From Tausonia pullulans (Eukaryota; Basidiomycota; Tremellomycetes; Cystofilobasidiales; Mrakiaceae), in the NCBI GenBank assembly GCA_951802195.1, contig OX637631.1:744001-808000 (forward strand): a stretch of DNA of 64,000 bases, given 5' to 3'. A model generated the notes under the pieces. That model ran no database searches. It saw nothing but the letters and a program-made list of their open reading frames with translations, and was not told where the DNA came from. The translations under genes were made by a program, and so were the position numbers. Positions 12,501 to 22,982 of this stretch are shown here, one piece after another. Each line of letters opens with the position of its first letter. The stretch's first letter is position 1.

Positions 12501-13731
12501 TTTCAGCGTCAACTTTGGCGAACCAGGCGTCGCAGCGGTCCAGCCCATTGCTATCACGGAACGACCCGTCCTCGAGCGCCAAGCTTCGCTCGGCAACCTG
12601 GCAGCAGGCAGCTTCCCAACCTCTAACAGCTCGCGTGGGTCGTACTCGTCGCGCGGGCTGAGGATGTACCACCCGTACTCTGGAGCGGGTGGTGACTCGG
12701 ACAACGGTCCCGCCTCGGCTGGCAGCGTGCCAAACGCGCACAGCGGGTGGCCAGACTGGCAAAGGCCGTCGTCGCGCGCGAGAGGTTCAGGCCCGTCGAG
12801 CAACGCAGGTAGCGGGAGTCCACATGTCTCCCCGCTCGTCATTTCGGGTGCTCAGCTGGTCCCCTCCGCGATGAACGATGGGCCCTTCGGTCCTCCCGGG
12901 TCGGCTGGTCCCACCGATGACTATAGCTTTCTCGCGTATCAGCAGCAGCAGCATCAACAGCAGCCTCACCACCAGCCGACCGCTCAGCCTCCCTCGCATT
13001 CACCGGGCTATCCTCCTTCGAGCCATAACGGCGGACCGCCCCAACTCGTCTACCCGACGACGCATTCGTCCTACTCGCCAGCGGTCTCCCCGCAGAACAC
13101 TTACGCTCTTCCGCCTCCACCGCCCACCTATGCAACTCCTCATTTGGACCCACGCCCCTCGCTCACTACGCGAGCCTCCATATCTGGGTCGCACTGCGCC
13201 CCACCCATTGATCTCAGCCGCCAACGGTATCCGTCCGAGCCTTACCCCCCCACAACGCCAGCCTTCGGCGACAACAGAGCCGCAGCTGCCTCTGCGTCAA
13301 CCTCGACCGCTTCGACGATGACGCCGCCATTGACTTCGAGCTCGACGCCCGCGATGCCCTTTGTTCCACCTTCAATCGGGGCCGCCGTCAGGAACAGTGG
13401 GGGTGGTAGTGAGAGCTCGTCTGCCAACGGCTTCATTTCGATGTACCACGAGTCAGCGTCAAACGATGTCTCGATGCGGAGACGAAGCGGAGTTGACCCG
13501 CTCCTTCCAAGGGAGGGCGGCCTGGCGTCCACGACGGGGACCAACGCGACGACTTCCGCCGCTGCTGCCGGTGGCGAGAGCGGCGCCGACCAGCAGGCCG
13601 GCAGCAAGGACGCCGGAGAGAAACAGCAAGACGGACAGCAGCCGCGGCAGCCGACTACGAGCAACTTTGGCTGGAGCTTCGGACCTTCCAAGTCAGTCGT
13701 TACCTTTCTCATTAACACGCGCAACTACTGA
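9517..13731 (+). CDS. WOPR-domain transcription factor (Gti1/Pac2, Wor1/Ryp1 family)
   Basis: WOPR proteins bind DNA and control morphological switching, sporulation or virulence in fungi. Seven exons fit: 9517-9610, 9850-9920, 10122-10205, 11267-11557, 11628-11762, 11837-11904 and 11976-13731, giving 832 residues in frame. WOPR part A is in exons 1-3: TTKDALICFEAARRG, GMIPRITRRLVEKERSMI, RSGAVFVFDEGESGIKRW and DGLIWSPSRILSNFL. Part B is in exons 4-6: EGGLVKKTISVTIHG, AQHLISYYSVEDAKSGRL, and LEISPDY before LQAKHFRFPP. The rest is a long Ser/Pro/Gly/Gln-rich tail with a QQQQHQQQPHHQP tract, as usual for the family. The intron between exons 3 and 4 is 1,061 nt, far above the local norm. The last exon may instead splice at 13692 to 13752 and end Gly-Pro-Ser-Asn with a TGA at 13753-13755. 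Confidence 0.92.
10071..10091. repeat. C21 homopolymer in the second WOPR intron
   Basis: A run of about 21 cytosines lies shortly upstream of the 3' splice site (exon 3 starts at 10122). It can act as an extended polypyrimidine tract. Length is likely to vary between strains and assemblies. Confidence 0.85.
10206..11266 (+). other. 1,061-nt intron inside the WOPR domain
   Basis: The donor gtcagt follows ...SRILSNFL and the acceptor ag at 11265-11266 precedes the IYRE codons, so the intron separates two halves of the conserved DNA-binding region. It is strongly pyrimidine-rich and has no open frame resembling a known protein. Most introns in this window are 55-120 nt. Its size leaves room for regulatory sequence, an internal promoter or a non-coding RNA, but I see no specific element. 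Confidence 0.7.
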
Positions 13732-13755
13732 TCGACTGTTTTTCGTCCCAGCTGA

Positions 13756-15726
13756 ATGAGGGCGACAGCCTCACTCTATCGCGCCCACAGCGGCTTCGCA
13801 TCTTACATTAGCCTTGATCACCTCTAGTGCCTCACGATCTCAACGTCCAACTTCTCTATTTTTTTTCCTCTTCCATTCTGTCCCATAGATTACCCACTGC
13901 CTTTCAACAAAGCTTGTCCCCTTACCTTCTTCTTTCTCTACCCTCTGCACCCTTCTGACGATGTAGCTATTAGGAAGCCTTCCTTGAGTGTCCCAAATAT
14001 GCTCGGCCCTTCACTACCTGAACACATCCAAGCCCTCGCGATCTTCTTGCCCATGACGAAGACTTCTTTCCCTCCTTTGCGCAACCACACCCTCATCATT
14101 TTGTATTTCTAGAGCCCTTTCCCCCACCCTTCCCTGGTTCAAGCGCTCTCATAGAGATGGTTTTCTTCTTCCCCCCTTCTCGCTCTTCTTTGGTGCTGCT
14201 TATGTCCCTGCTCTGTCTTCTGTTCACGGTCCGAAGAGAGGAATAAACGTCTTTTAGCCTTTTTCTTTGATTTTTCTCTGAGCGCTTCGTCTTCCCCTTT
14301 GCACTTTCTCCTTCTATACCCTGTTCGACCAAGCCAATCAATCAAATCGATCCCCCCAGCTGTCTGTCGTCTCCGCGACTCGAGTTTGGTCTGTGAAACG
14401 CGCCTATGGCTTGAAAATGACAAGAACTATACTAGCTCTTTACACCTTAGCTCCTACCGAGCCCCGCCTGACGACGCTGCCTCGCCTCTGACACAGGAAG
14501 GAGTGATACTCTAATAGCCTCGGTGATTCTTCGGCTTGCATCATCCATTCTGAATGTCGTCGATATCGCTCGCCTCGATTTTGAGCGGCTCCGCCCAATC
14601 CTCTTATGCCTCGTTGATCCTCATCTCACAATTCGCCATTCTCTCTCGCTCTAGCTCATCTCGGTTCTCGGGTCCGATAGGTAACTACCCCCACTCGCTG
14701 AGTCGATCTTCTCTCTCTACACTCGCGCGCATACAGAAACGAATCGGTCATGGATCTCATGAGAACTCAGTAGCGAGGGGTCATGTGCTGACTTACAGGC
14801 TACTTTCACGTATGGCGCCCGTGCGGACGAGGAAGCATCAAGAAGCTGCCTCTGACAAGAATGGCCAGCCGTGAAGCGTGATGCGGGGCTCCCAGATTAG
14901 CTATCTAGCTTGAACGCAGACATGATGATAGAGGGTCTCGATTGGATGAGGGACTCTCTCCGCTGGAAGCTAAAGAGATGAAATTCAGTCCTAGAATGGA
15001 TCAGAAGTCCAAGTCGACAGGATCGTCCCTAGCTGCATTGCGAGCGCTTGTTCACCTCTGCGCTCCACATCTTATTGATAATATTCACATTCAGATTGCC
15101 CAATTTCCAAAAAGAAAGTTGCAGCCTTCAAGAGTGGGAGGAGGAGATCTGTCGATTCGGAGTCACAGACGCAGCGCACGTCCGTAGCCTGGCTGGCTGT
15201 TCACTCGTCATCCTTTCCTCTTCTCGAGTTGTAACCAGGCTCGAAGCGCTTCGGCCGAAAAACGACTCTCGCGTCAGCTTGTGATGGTCTCCTTCCGGTA
15301 ACTCGGCTCTGTACTGCACCGCGTGACCTGTTGCGGCCGTCGCTCGCTACCTGTCAGCGCCTGTCAGCCAGATCTCATCTCTGCCGTTTTCGACCTGTCT
15401 CTTTCTTGTCTACTCACTCGTTAATTGAGGTGGCGCAGACAACAGCCCTCTCTCTTCCGTTCGATCTGAATTCATAAGGGCAGCCTCCCAGGCCAAGGCA
15501 CACGACCGCTTCACTCTTGCCAGCGAAGCAAACTTGACTCGGCTCTGTTTCTCGGCTCTCTTCCAAGAAGCGAGAGATTGGGCGTCTCACTCGTCGGCCG
15601 CGTCGGTCTCCCACCTGACTGCCGCGAAAGGAGGGTCAGCAGGAGTCCGCTGTTCCCACCTCTTTTGATCTCCAGCTACGACTACCTTCCATACCTCCCA
15701 AACCAACCTCAATACTCCTTCTCCCA
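13756..15726. other. intergenic region between the WOPR gene and arginase
   Basis: About 2 kb. 13756-14500 is C/T-rich and most likely the 3' untranslated part of the WOPR transcript. 14500-15400 has only short open frames without recognisable domains; an 81-residue frame at 14942-15187 has no family-like features. 15400-15726 is the likely arginase promoter and leader, ending in a pyrimidine-rich stretch directly before its ATG. Confidence 0.5.
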
Positions 15727-17386
15727 ATGCAATTGTCTCGCGCCGCCCTTGCCCCTGCCAGGATCAGCAAGTTTCTCAAGCAGCCGCAGACGGTCCGCGT
15801 CATTGCGTGCCCCTTCTCGTTCGTCCTCTCTTCGCTCGCGACTGTAGCCCCTCCGTCCACTGCCTCACGACTTTCAGCGCTGGACAGGTCCGTTTAGCCC
15901 GCCATACTCTCGGAGGGCGAGGCAACTCGCCGCCCTCCTGCTCTCTTCTCCTCTCCTTGTCCTGACGTGACAGGGCTTCGACACGCCTCTGCCTCTCCTC
16001 TAGCGACGCGACGGCGTCGACACCGGACCAGTCGCACTCATCTCTGGGGGCCTGCTGAAGCAGATTGAGAAGCTCGACTGGAAGGTCAAGTACGATGAGC
16101 CGATGTCGGACTCGTTCCTCCGGCTTTCGCGGACGGAGGATCCTGGTTCGTCCCCTCGCGAGCCCTCGCTGCCCTGCCCTTCATTGGAGTGCGTGCTGAT
16201 AAGGACGACGGTTGTTTTCAGACATCGGCATGATGATTAACCCTCGGACGGTCTCGAAGGTCACCAAGGAGGTCGCTCGTCTCGTTGGGGCCTCCGCCCA
16301 CGCTGGCGAGCTCCCGCTCACGCTGGGAGGCGACCACTCGCTTGCACTGGGAACCATCAGTGGCACGCTCGACAAGTACCCGGTGCGTTCTCCCTGACTA
16401 CTGAGAGGGGGGGTGGGGGTGGGGGAAGCGGTGTGCTGACCAGAGGTTTGACGCCCTCAGGACGCCTGCGTCATCTGGATTGGTGTGTCTGCTCTTGCTT
16501 CAAGTTGACGGTCAAATCGCGCGCTGACGTGAACCCCCCCCCCCCCCTCTTGGTCCTGTCTCCAGATGCTCACGCCGGTACGTCGATCTCTGGCGTTGCC
16601 TCAACACGCACTGACGTTTGAACACTCGCCCATCCACTCCCTCTCAGACATCAACACTCCCGAGACGACCAGCACGGGCAACCTGCACGGCTGCCCAGTC
16701 TCGTTCCTCCTCGGCCTCCCCGGAACGGACGTTGCACCCTTCAATGAGTGGGTTAAGCCTCGGCTCGACAAGAAGTCGCTCGTCTACATTGGGCTGCGGG
16801 ATGTCGACGCTGGGGAGAAGAAGATTCTGAAGGAGCACGGGATCAAGGTGCGTGGGCGCGCGTCCATCCTGAAGGTCAAGACGAGAGATGGACTGATGCC
16901 GGGAGTGGATGACAGGCCTTCAGCATGCATGAGGTCGACAAGTACGGCATCGGCAAAATCGTCGAGATGGCGCTCGACCACGTCAACCCGTCGCGGGACC
17001 GGCCTATCCACCTCAGCTACGGTACGGTGCCCTCCTCCCCCAACCACCGCACGCTATGGGACGTGGACACTAGCCCTGACGCCTCTTCGCACAGATGTCG
17101 ACGCCCTCGACCCGCTCGTCGCGCCCTCGACGGGCACGCCCGTCCGTGGTGGCCTCACGTTCCGCGAGGGCCACTTCATCACCGAGGCCGTTGCCGAGAC
17201 GGGCCTTCTCGTCGGGTGCGTCTATGTCCCCTGCCCCCTTGTCTCTCTCGCCCATTGCTGAACCAGATGTGCAGACTCGACATCATGGAGGTCAACCCGT
17301 CGCTCAAGGACCCGGACGCTGTCGCGCAGACGGTGGCGGTCGGGTGCTCTCTGACGCGGGCTGCGCTTGGAGAGACGCTGCTCTAG
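15727..17386 (+). CDS. CAR1: arginase
   Basis: Arginase hydrolyses L-arginine to ornithine and urea with a two-manganese centre. Ten exons fit with consistent phases: 15727-15818, 15878-15887, 16004-16145, 16222-16382, 16461-16482, 16566-16577, 16648-16847, 16916-17021, 17095-17215 and 17275-17386, giving 325 residues, the normal family length. Metal-binding signatures are all present: LTLGGDHSLALG, IDAHADINTPETTSTGN (split over exons 5-7) and LSYDVDALDP. APSTGTPVRGGLTFREG is also present and intact. The N-terminus MQLSRAALAPARISKFLKQP is short and basic; it could be a weak mitochondrial presequence or just a cytosolic start. Exons 2, 5 and 6 are micro-exons of 10, 22 and 12 nt. The stop is TAG at 17384-17386. 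The gene stands alone; no urease or ornithine aminotransferase is adjacent. Confidence 0.95.
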
Positions 17387-18247
17387 AGACATATAGCTCG
17401 AATTGGAGGAATGGTGTATACGCATGTGAATTTTCTGCCCGTCATTGGAGCGCAGGGGCCGTTGGGGAGGATCGGTGCATGCCGCAGCGAGGCAGGCAAA
17501 CAGCAGACGAAGGAGAAGAGCTGGGAGAGCAGCCCTGATTCATATGCGAACGACAAACTCCGACTAGCTGACTGCTGACCGTCCCGCCCCTGTGGGGCTC
17601 GACGGCCCGGATTCATGCGATGGCGAGAGTGAGACGATGGTTGGAACGGGGGCCTCACGAAGGGTTGGGAGCAGCACAAGCTCGGCGAGAAGGTGCGGCG
17701 TAGGATGCATCCCATGGCAGAAGAGAGGAAGAGGATGGAAGAAACGCGAAGCGACACCCGGCTTGGAGAGGACGCGTCCGCGTGCAATCAGGGGAGGAGT
17801 GTCAAACGATGGTCGATAGCAAATGGGCGAGATTTAGGCTGACGAGCTCGTAGATCCCTTGGCCAACTCCGGCGCTGGCGAGGACTCCGCCGGCGGGAGT
17901 GGATCCCGCTCCCATTCCTTGCTCGCTCGCTTTCTCGAATGCTCGCTTGCTCCACCTCTGGACGAGGAAAGCCGGCCCCGAGATGTCGCCCAGACTGCCT
18001 TGCCGCGAGAGCAGCCACCAGACGTCCGCCGAAGCAGACCGGTGGATCGGTGGCTGGGGCCTCTCTGGCCCATGACAGAGGCCGGAGTGTGTGCAATCCA
18101 AAACCGACTTTTCGAAACGAATGCCCCAAGAGAGTGAGTCCCCTCGCTCCCTTCCTCCATCGACCACCGTCATTCACCCTGCGCTACCCACATCCCTCGC
18201 TCCCATCCCATCCCCAACCCACATATTCAGACACGCCTATCCTCGTT
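17387..18247. other. intergenic region between arginase and the zinc-finger gene
   Basis: About 860 bp. The first part is G-rich and probably the arginase 3' untranslated region. Several frames are open but the peptides are low-complexity and unlike known families. 18130-18247 is C/T-rich and likely the leader of the next gene. Confidence 0.5.
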
Positions 18248-20881
18248 ATGTCCACGGGCCTCACCCAGCCGAGGTCGTTCGTGGGAGCCTCCACCGAGGT
18301 GAGCCTCGTTGGCCTCCTCTTATTGCCTCTTGGTCCTCTTCGCCCCCGCGCTGGTCGTCTCCGCCGATCTCCTCGGCGCTCCTCTTCCCCTCCCCCGTCC
18401 CCCCTCCTCGCACCGGAGCCGAGGGATGGACGCGTCAGGCGCAGATGGAATGGAGGGTCTGCAGAGGAGCAGGCGCGCTCGAGACAGTGGGCTTGTCACC
18501 TCGCTGGCCCTCGCCTCTTGCTCTCTCGCGAGTTTCGGGTGGTCGGCTCTTCGCTCCACCCTGCCCCGCTCTCCGCCCGACTCTTCGCCGCGCTTGTTCG
18601 CTGGCTCGGTCCCTTCCCCCACTTCTCCGTGTCTCTATCTATCTCTCGTTTGACGGACTACTGACGGCTGTCGCTCTCTCTCCGCTCTCTTTCGCTCCCT
18701 TCTCGCCTCACCTTCGGATCCCTCCCCCCGCTGCTGCCACCGCCCCCGTCTCGTATCCCTCGCCGCCTGCTGCCGCTGCTGCTGTTTCGTCGCCTGCTGC
18801 ATCACCTCCACTGGCGCATGCCGCGCGATGTCGCCACCACCCTCTCCTTTTTATGGTGCTCCGGCCGACGTCCGATGCTCGCTCCTTCGTCGCTTGCGTC
18901 CCCGGCTTCTCAGCACGGAGAGCAGGACCTTCATGCTGCTGCCGGTGAGTCTCTCCCGTTTCGTTCCTCGCTCTTCTCGCTTCGCTTCTCTTCCTGCCCC
19001 TGGACACCCAAAATCTCGGGACTCTCGCGTCCGATCGCGCGACCGGGCGTGCCCGGCTTGCCGACTTTCCCAGCGTGCTCGGGGTCTATCTCGTTTGCTT
19101 TCTTATCCTACTCTCATCCTGCTGACTGAACACTCCATGCCCTTGCTCCCCTCCCCAGACCTTCTTGGTCTGAGCTTCTCCTCCCCACCGCCCTTCGTCA
19201 AGCCGCTCCCCTCGGGCTCCCTCGTTGCGCAGAGCAAGCCCGTCCCCGTCCCGACGCGCAAGAGCGCTCGTCGGGGGGGGAATGAGCTGGCTCTCTCCGG
19301 CAGTGGGCCAGCGTCGTTTTCCTCGGCGGCGTCAAGCTTCACGTCGTCGGCCATCGAGAAGAAGAAGGTCTCGAGCGTCAGTGCCGGTCTCGTGGCGGGG
19401 GTGAAGAAGGAGGGCGTTGGCATTCGGTCTAGCTCGAGAGCGTGAGTCCGGACGGGCGAGCGGATCTCGTGGAGGCAGTGGCCTCTTGCTGACATAGCCG
19501 CACTGCGTTCTGTCCAGCTCGATCCCACCAAAACTCTACGACTCCCCTTCGCCAAGCCCCGTTCCTGCCTCCCTCGTCCGGCCGGGCCCTCCAAACCGTG
19601 TCCAGTCGATGCCCACCCCAAGTTCGCTCCCTGTACATGGTCACCTGCTGGCGTCGATGGAGGACGACGGGGAAATCCCCGAGGAGGAGCTCAAGAACCC
19701 CAAGGGTGGAAGGCGGAGGAGTGGGAGTGTGTTCCGGTGCGAAAGTTGCTCCAAGGTGGGAGATCTCTTTTTTTGTTGCCCTCCGGTGGTTGGGAGAGAG
19801 AGAGAGCTGACTCGCTGCCTCAATCTTCCAGGTCTACCGCCACCCATCATGCCTCGTCAAGCATCGGTGGCAGCACAGCCCGCACTGGCATGAGAGCTCC
19901 AAGCTTTCGCTAAGCAAGCACCAGCAAGTCCAGGTCCTCGAGGCTGCCTCAATCCTTGTCCACCTCGACCCCGTGGCGGGCACGTCATTGCCAGAGGACA
20001 AGGCGCGTCCCCACTTTCTTTCCATCTGCATGCCTTACACCCAGTTGACGTCTCCCACTTGTCACCTTCAGTCTCTTTGGCCTGCAGCCGTCTCACCCGC
20101 CGCCCACCCGGCTCCGTCCATCACGTACCTCGAGTCGCGCCAAAAGTCCAAGGCGACCTCGACGTACCAGTCGAACCGTCCCAACGCCGCCCGCAGAGGC
20201 TCGACCAAGGCCAGCACGAGTACCCCCCCGGGAACCGATCGGGACATCACGACGGTGGCCGTAGCCGGCCAGCGAGCCGACTCGCCTGGCTCGTCCTCTA
20301 ACAACTCGACGGACCAGGAGCACGGCGATGCCGACTCTGGCTACGGCACCTATTCATCCTCGTTGCACCAACAGGCTGCGGCGCCTACTCGCCCGACGGG
20401 CCTCGACGTCCGTCGAACGTCGTTCGGCTCCGTCGGCACCATGATGGGCGCAATGCGGCTCGACCCTTCGGTCCCTGCTCGGTCGCCTGGGGGAGGCCTC
20501 CGCGACGCCGCTCTCCCGTCCTCCTCGTCGGTGGCGTCGTCGATCCCTCGGGGCGTCGGGGCTGGGTCGATCCAGTTCAACGGTGGCAGCCCCGCTCGTA
20601 CTCATGCTGGGATCAGCCTCAGTCGCTCACCTGGGAACGCCTTTGGGTCGAGCCCAAGTGGCCTGCAGATGCTTGCGAACAGCTCGCTTCGCGTCTCGGA
20701 GGGTTTCAGCGTCCCGGAGGAGGATGAGGAAGAGGAGGATGACTCGTCTTCTTCGCCTGACGGGGGACGGAGCAGGAGGAGGACGACAAGGAGGGGTCAG
20801 GTCGACGAGGACGACGAGGACGAGAGGGCGGAAGATGACGATGACAGGATGGACGGCGTCATGGGCGAGATGGACCTTTGA
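18248..20881 (+). CDS. C2H2-type zinc-finger protein, fungal family
   Basis: Likely a nuclear DNA-binding protein. Exons 18248-18298, 18914-18944, 19159-19441, 19518-19755, 19832-20002 and 20072-20881 give 527 residues in frame. After a Ser/Lys-rich N-terminal half comes a single zinc finger split by an intron: VFRCESCSKVYRHPSCLVKH, then RWQHSPHWHESSKLSLSKHQ and QVQVLEAASILVHL. This block resembles a fungal protein family where the finger is followed by HTPHW and a conserved KHQQVQLLEAA helix (from memory of the family). The tail is Ser/Gly-rich with acidic runs EEDEEEEDDSS and DEDDEDERAEDDDD, suggesting an activation or chromatin-contact region. The first intron is 615 nt, the second exon only 31 nt. 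The intron at 20003-20071 would use a GC donor; without it 23 extra in-frame residues are inserted. Target genes are unknown. Confidence 0.8.
20003..20071 (+). other. probable GC-AG intron, or in-frame retained segment
   Basis: The 69 nt after LPEDK start gcgcgt, end ttcag and contain no stop, so both the spliced and unspliced forms stay in frame. Spliced, the protein reads TSLPEDKSLWPAAVS, which fits the Leu-Pro-Glu-Asp then Ser-Leu-Trp-Pro pattern I recall for this family. Unspliced, a segment rich in Pro, Thr and Cys is inserted. The presence of a pyrimidine-rich 3' end supports an intron. Confidence 0.45.
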
Positions 20882-21757
20882 TCGGGGAGCGATGGAGGAG
20901 TGAGTTGAGCGTGGTGGTCCTCCCTCATCGGGCGTTTCACTGACCTCTGTATCTCTTGTCAGCTCTCATTTCTCTCCTCGAAGCCAACACTTGCATGGTT
21001 CCTCTTCTGCTCCCCTCACCCCTACCTGCCTGCCCGCCAGCCTCATTCCCAGCATTCATACATTTCCGCACATGAAGCATGCGTGCTTACTTCCGACTTT
21101 CTTCTCCCTCCCCCCCCCTGTCCTTTTCTCTAGTTGTTGCCATTCCCGCCATGCTTATCCTGTTTCTCTCCTCTCTTTGCTGGCCGCCGCATTCCCGTGG
21201 TCTCTTTTTCGCTCTCCTTGAACGTTGGAGGAATGGGCTCGGGGCGGCCAGAGTTCTTCCTTCACCCCCTCTTCCCTCTCAATAGTTACGTCCCCTTGAG
21301 TTTTCTTTTCTTGATCTTGACTTGATGTGATTCCCCCTTCCGTTTTCGCGGATTTTTACGCCCGGGAGAAAAGTGATCGCCGACAATCGCCGACTCTCCC
21401 TGTCCGAGGAGGGAAGTGGGCCCAGGCCGCACCTGATCTTGCTCTTGCTCATCATCCATCGTCATCCGCATTACCCCTCTTCCAGGATGAGAAGAACGCG
21501 CTCGAGCCGTACCAATCATCCCCTTCCCCCCCCCCCCAGTCCTTCCCCTCTCTTACACCCCCCGGTCCGTCCGGATAGAGCCAGAGAGTCATGAGGTGTG
21601 ATCCTCGTCGTCCAGCCGCCCACCCAACTAACCCCCATCGTCCACGCTTGTCTTCCCCCTCACCGCCTCCCGAAGCACGCACGCCTACATCTACGCACAC
21701 TCCCCCATTTATTTATTTTTCACTTCGGCCTACTGAGACCAACCCGAGGCTAAAGCG
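20882..21757. other. intergenic region, 3' end of the zinc-finger gene and next promoter
   Basis: About 880 bp, mostly C/T-rich on the + strand. It includes poly-C runs near 21111 and 21528. No protein-like frame was found; the visible open frames are Leu/Ser/Pro strings typical of pyrimidine-rich DNA. The last 100 bp are the likely promoter and leader of the gene at 21758. Confidence 0.5.
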
Positions 21758-22606
21758 ATGGCCCTCTCAACGACAACGACCGTGCTTCTCGTCTCGCTCG
21801 CGGCTGTGCCGGCGCTGTTCGATCTGGGGAGGTCGTGGGTGGTTGGCGTCGAGGGAATCACAGCGGAGCGGGAGCCTGGATATCTTCGCATGGAATCGAC
21901 CTCCCAGGTGCGTGGTCTGGGATGGAAGGAAGTGGGAATGAAGAAGAGGGAAGGAGGAGGATGATTATTGAGAGGGGGAAGGGACGGACAAGGTGCGCTC
22001 CCTTCGACGGACCCAGGAGATTGACTACTCACTCACATCAGCTTGCGCGAGCACCCTGTCAGATCACCCCACGCCCTAACAATCTCTCTCCTTTGCATCT
22101 TGACTCAGTCGAACAAGCCCTTCAACTCAACCGACCGACGACCGAGCTTTGGACCCAGCTCGCTCAAGCACGCCTCCTCCAGCGGCAGCAGCAGGACGAA
22201 GCACCCGACGATCTCCGCGCATCCTCCTCCGCCGCCGCCATCGCCCCGAGCCCGGGGATCTTGGTTGTTCACCGGTTCGTCTGTCCTCTCCACCCCGGCC
22301 AGGACCAAGATCGAACGCGAACGCGAACGCGGCGGTCACCCCTCCACCACCGAGCGCAGCTCAACGGACTCGCCGAGCCCCGCTCCGTCGTCGTCGTCGT
22401 CGACGAGGGCCGCCGACCTCGACCTGCTGCCTCCTCCACCCCTGCTTCCCCTGCCACGCCCGTCGTCGGCCGCGTTGCCACCACCCCCTCTCGCATTCAC
22501 ACCCACCCTCGCCCCACCTCCTCCTCCACCAACGCAACGCCGACGCCGGCCAAGCCGCGTCAGCTTCAGCGGGAACGCCAAGTTCGGGGCTGTTGCCGAG
22601 GAATGA
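21758..22606 (+). CDS. small secreted or membrane-anchored Pro/Ser-rich protein, function unknown
   Basis: Two exons fit, 21758-21907 and 22109-22606, joined in phase at Gln-Ser, giving 215 residues. The start MALSTTTTVLLVSLAAVPAL is a hydrophobic segment of about 17 residues that could be a signal peptide or a membrane anchor. The rest is low-complexity, with PPPPPPSPRARG, a run of acidic/basic residues, LPPPPLLPLP and APPPPPPTQRRRRP, and the C-terminal SFSGNAKFGAVAEE. No domain is recognised. Phase agreement across the intron and the proper donor gtgcgt and acceptor support a real gene. A Pro-rich chain with a basic cluster could be a cell-wall or SH3-binding protein, but this is speculation. 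It converges on the PAQR gene. Confidence 0.55.
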
Positions 22607-22982
22607 GCCACGGCCAGACAAGGGGGGGGGGGGGGGGGAGACCTCTGGCTGGCTGGCTGGCTGGCTTACAGAGCAGAGACAGGGAGATGGCATGCTAGAT
22701 GGAGGATGAATAACGAGCTTAAAGTGGAAGGAGAAAGGAGGGATGTGAGAGGGTTGGGGCGGGGAGGGGGTGGGGGGGGGGGAGTATTAGACTCTAGGAT
22801 GATACATGGATGGAGAGAGGCAGGGAGAGGAAGAGAGCCCCGAAAATGCGAAGATGATGAGGGGATGACATGGACCGAGATGGGAAGATGAGCGTGTCAA
22901 GTTGACCTGTTGGAGATGGACAGGGAGATAGATCCAAAGATGTAAAACGACGACGTGGAAAGGTCTGGTCTATGGGGAGTAT
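22607..22982. repeat. convergent intergenic stretch with G17 and (CTGG)n simple repeats
   Basis: Between the stops of the gene at 22606 and the PAQR gene at 22983. A G run of 17 at about 22622-22638 is followed by five CTGG units at about 22645-22666, and G-rich purine sequence with further G runs near 22769 and 22990 continues downstream. The G tracts could form G-quadruplex structure on the + strand. No coding sequence was found. Confidence 0.7.

Noticed and set aside
14942-15187. 81-residue open frame upstream of arginase
   Set aside because: No family features, no splice context, sits in the arginase upstream region.
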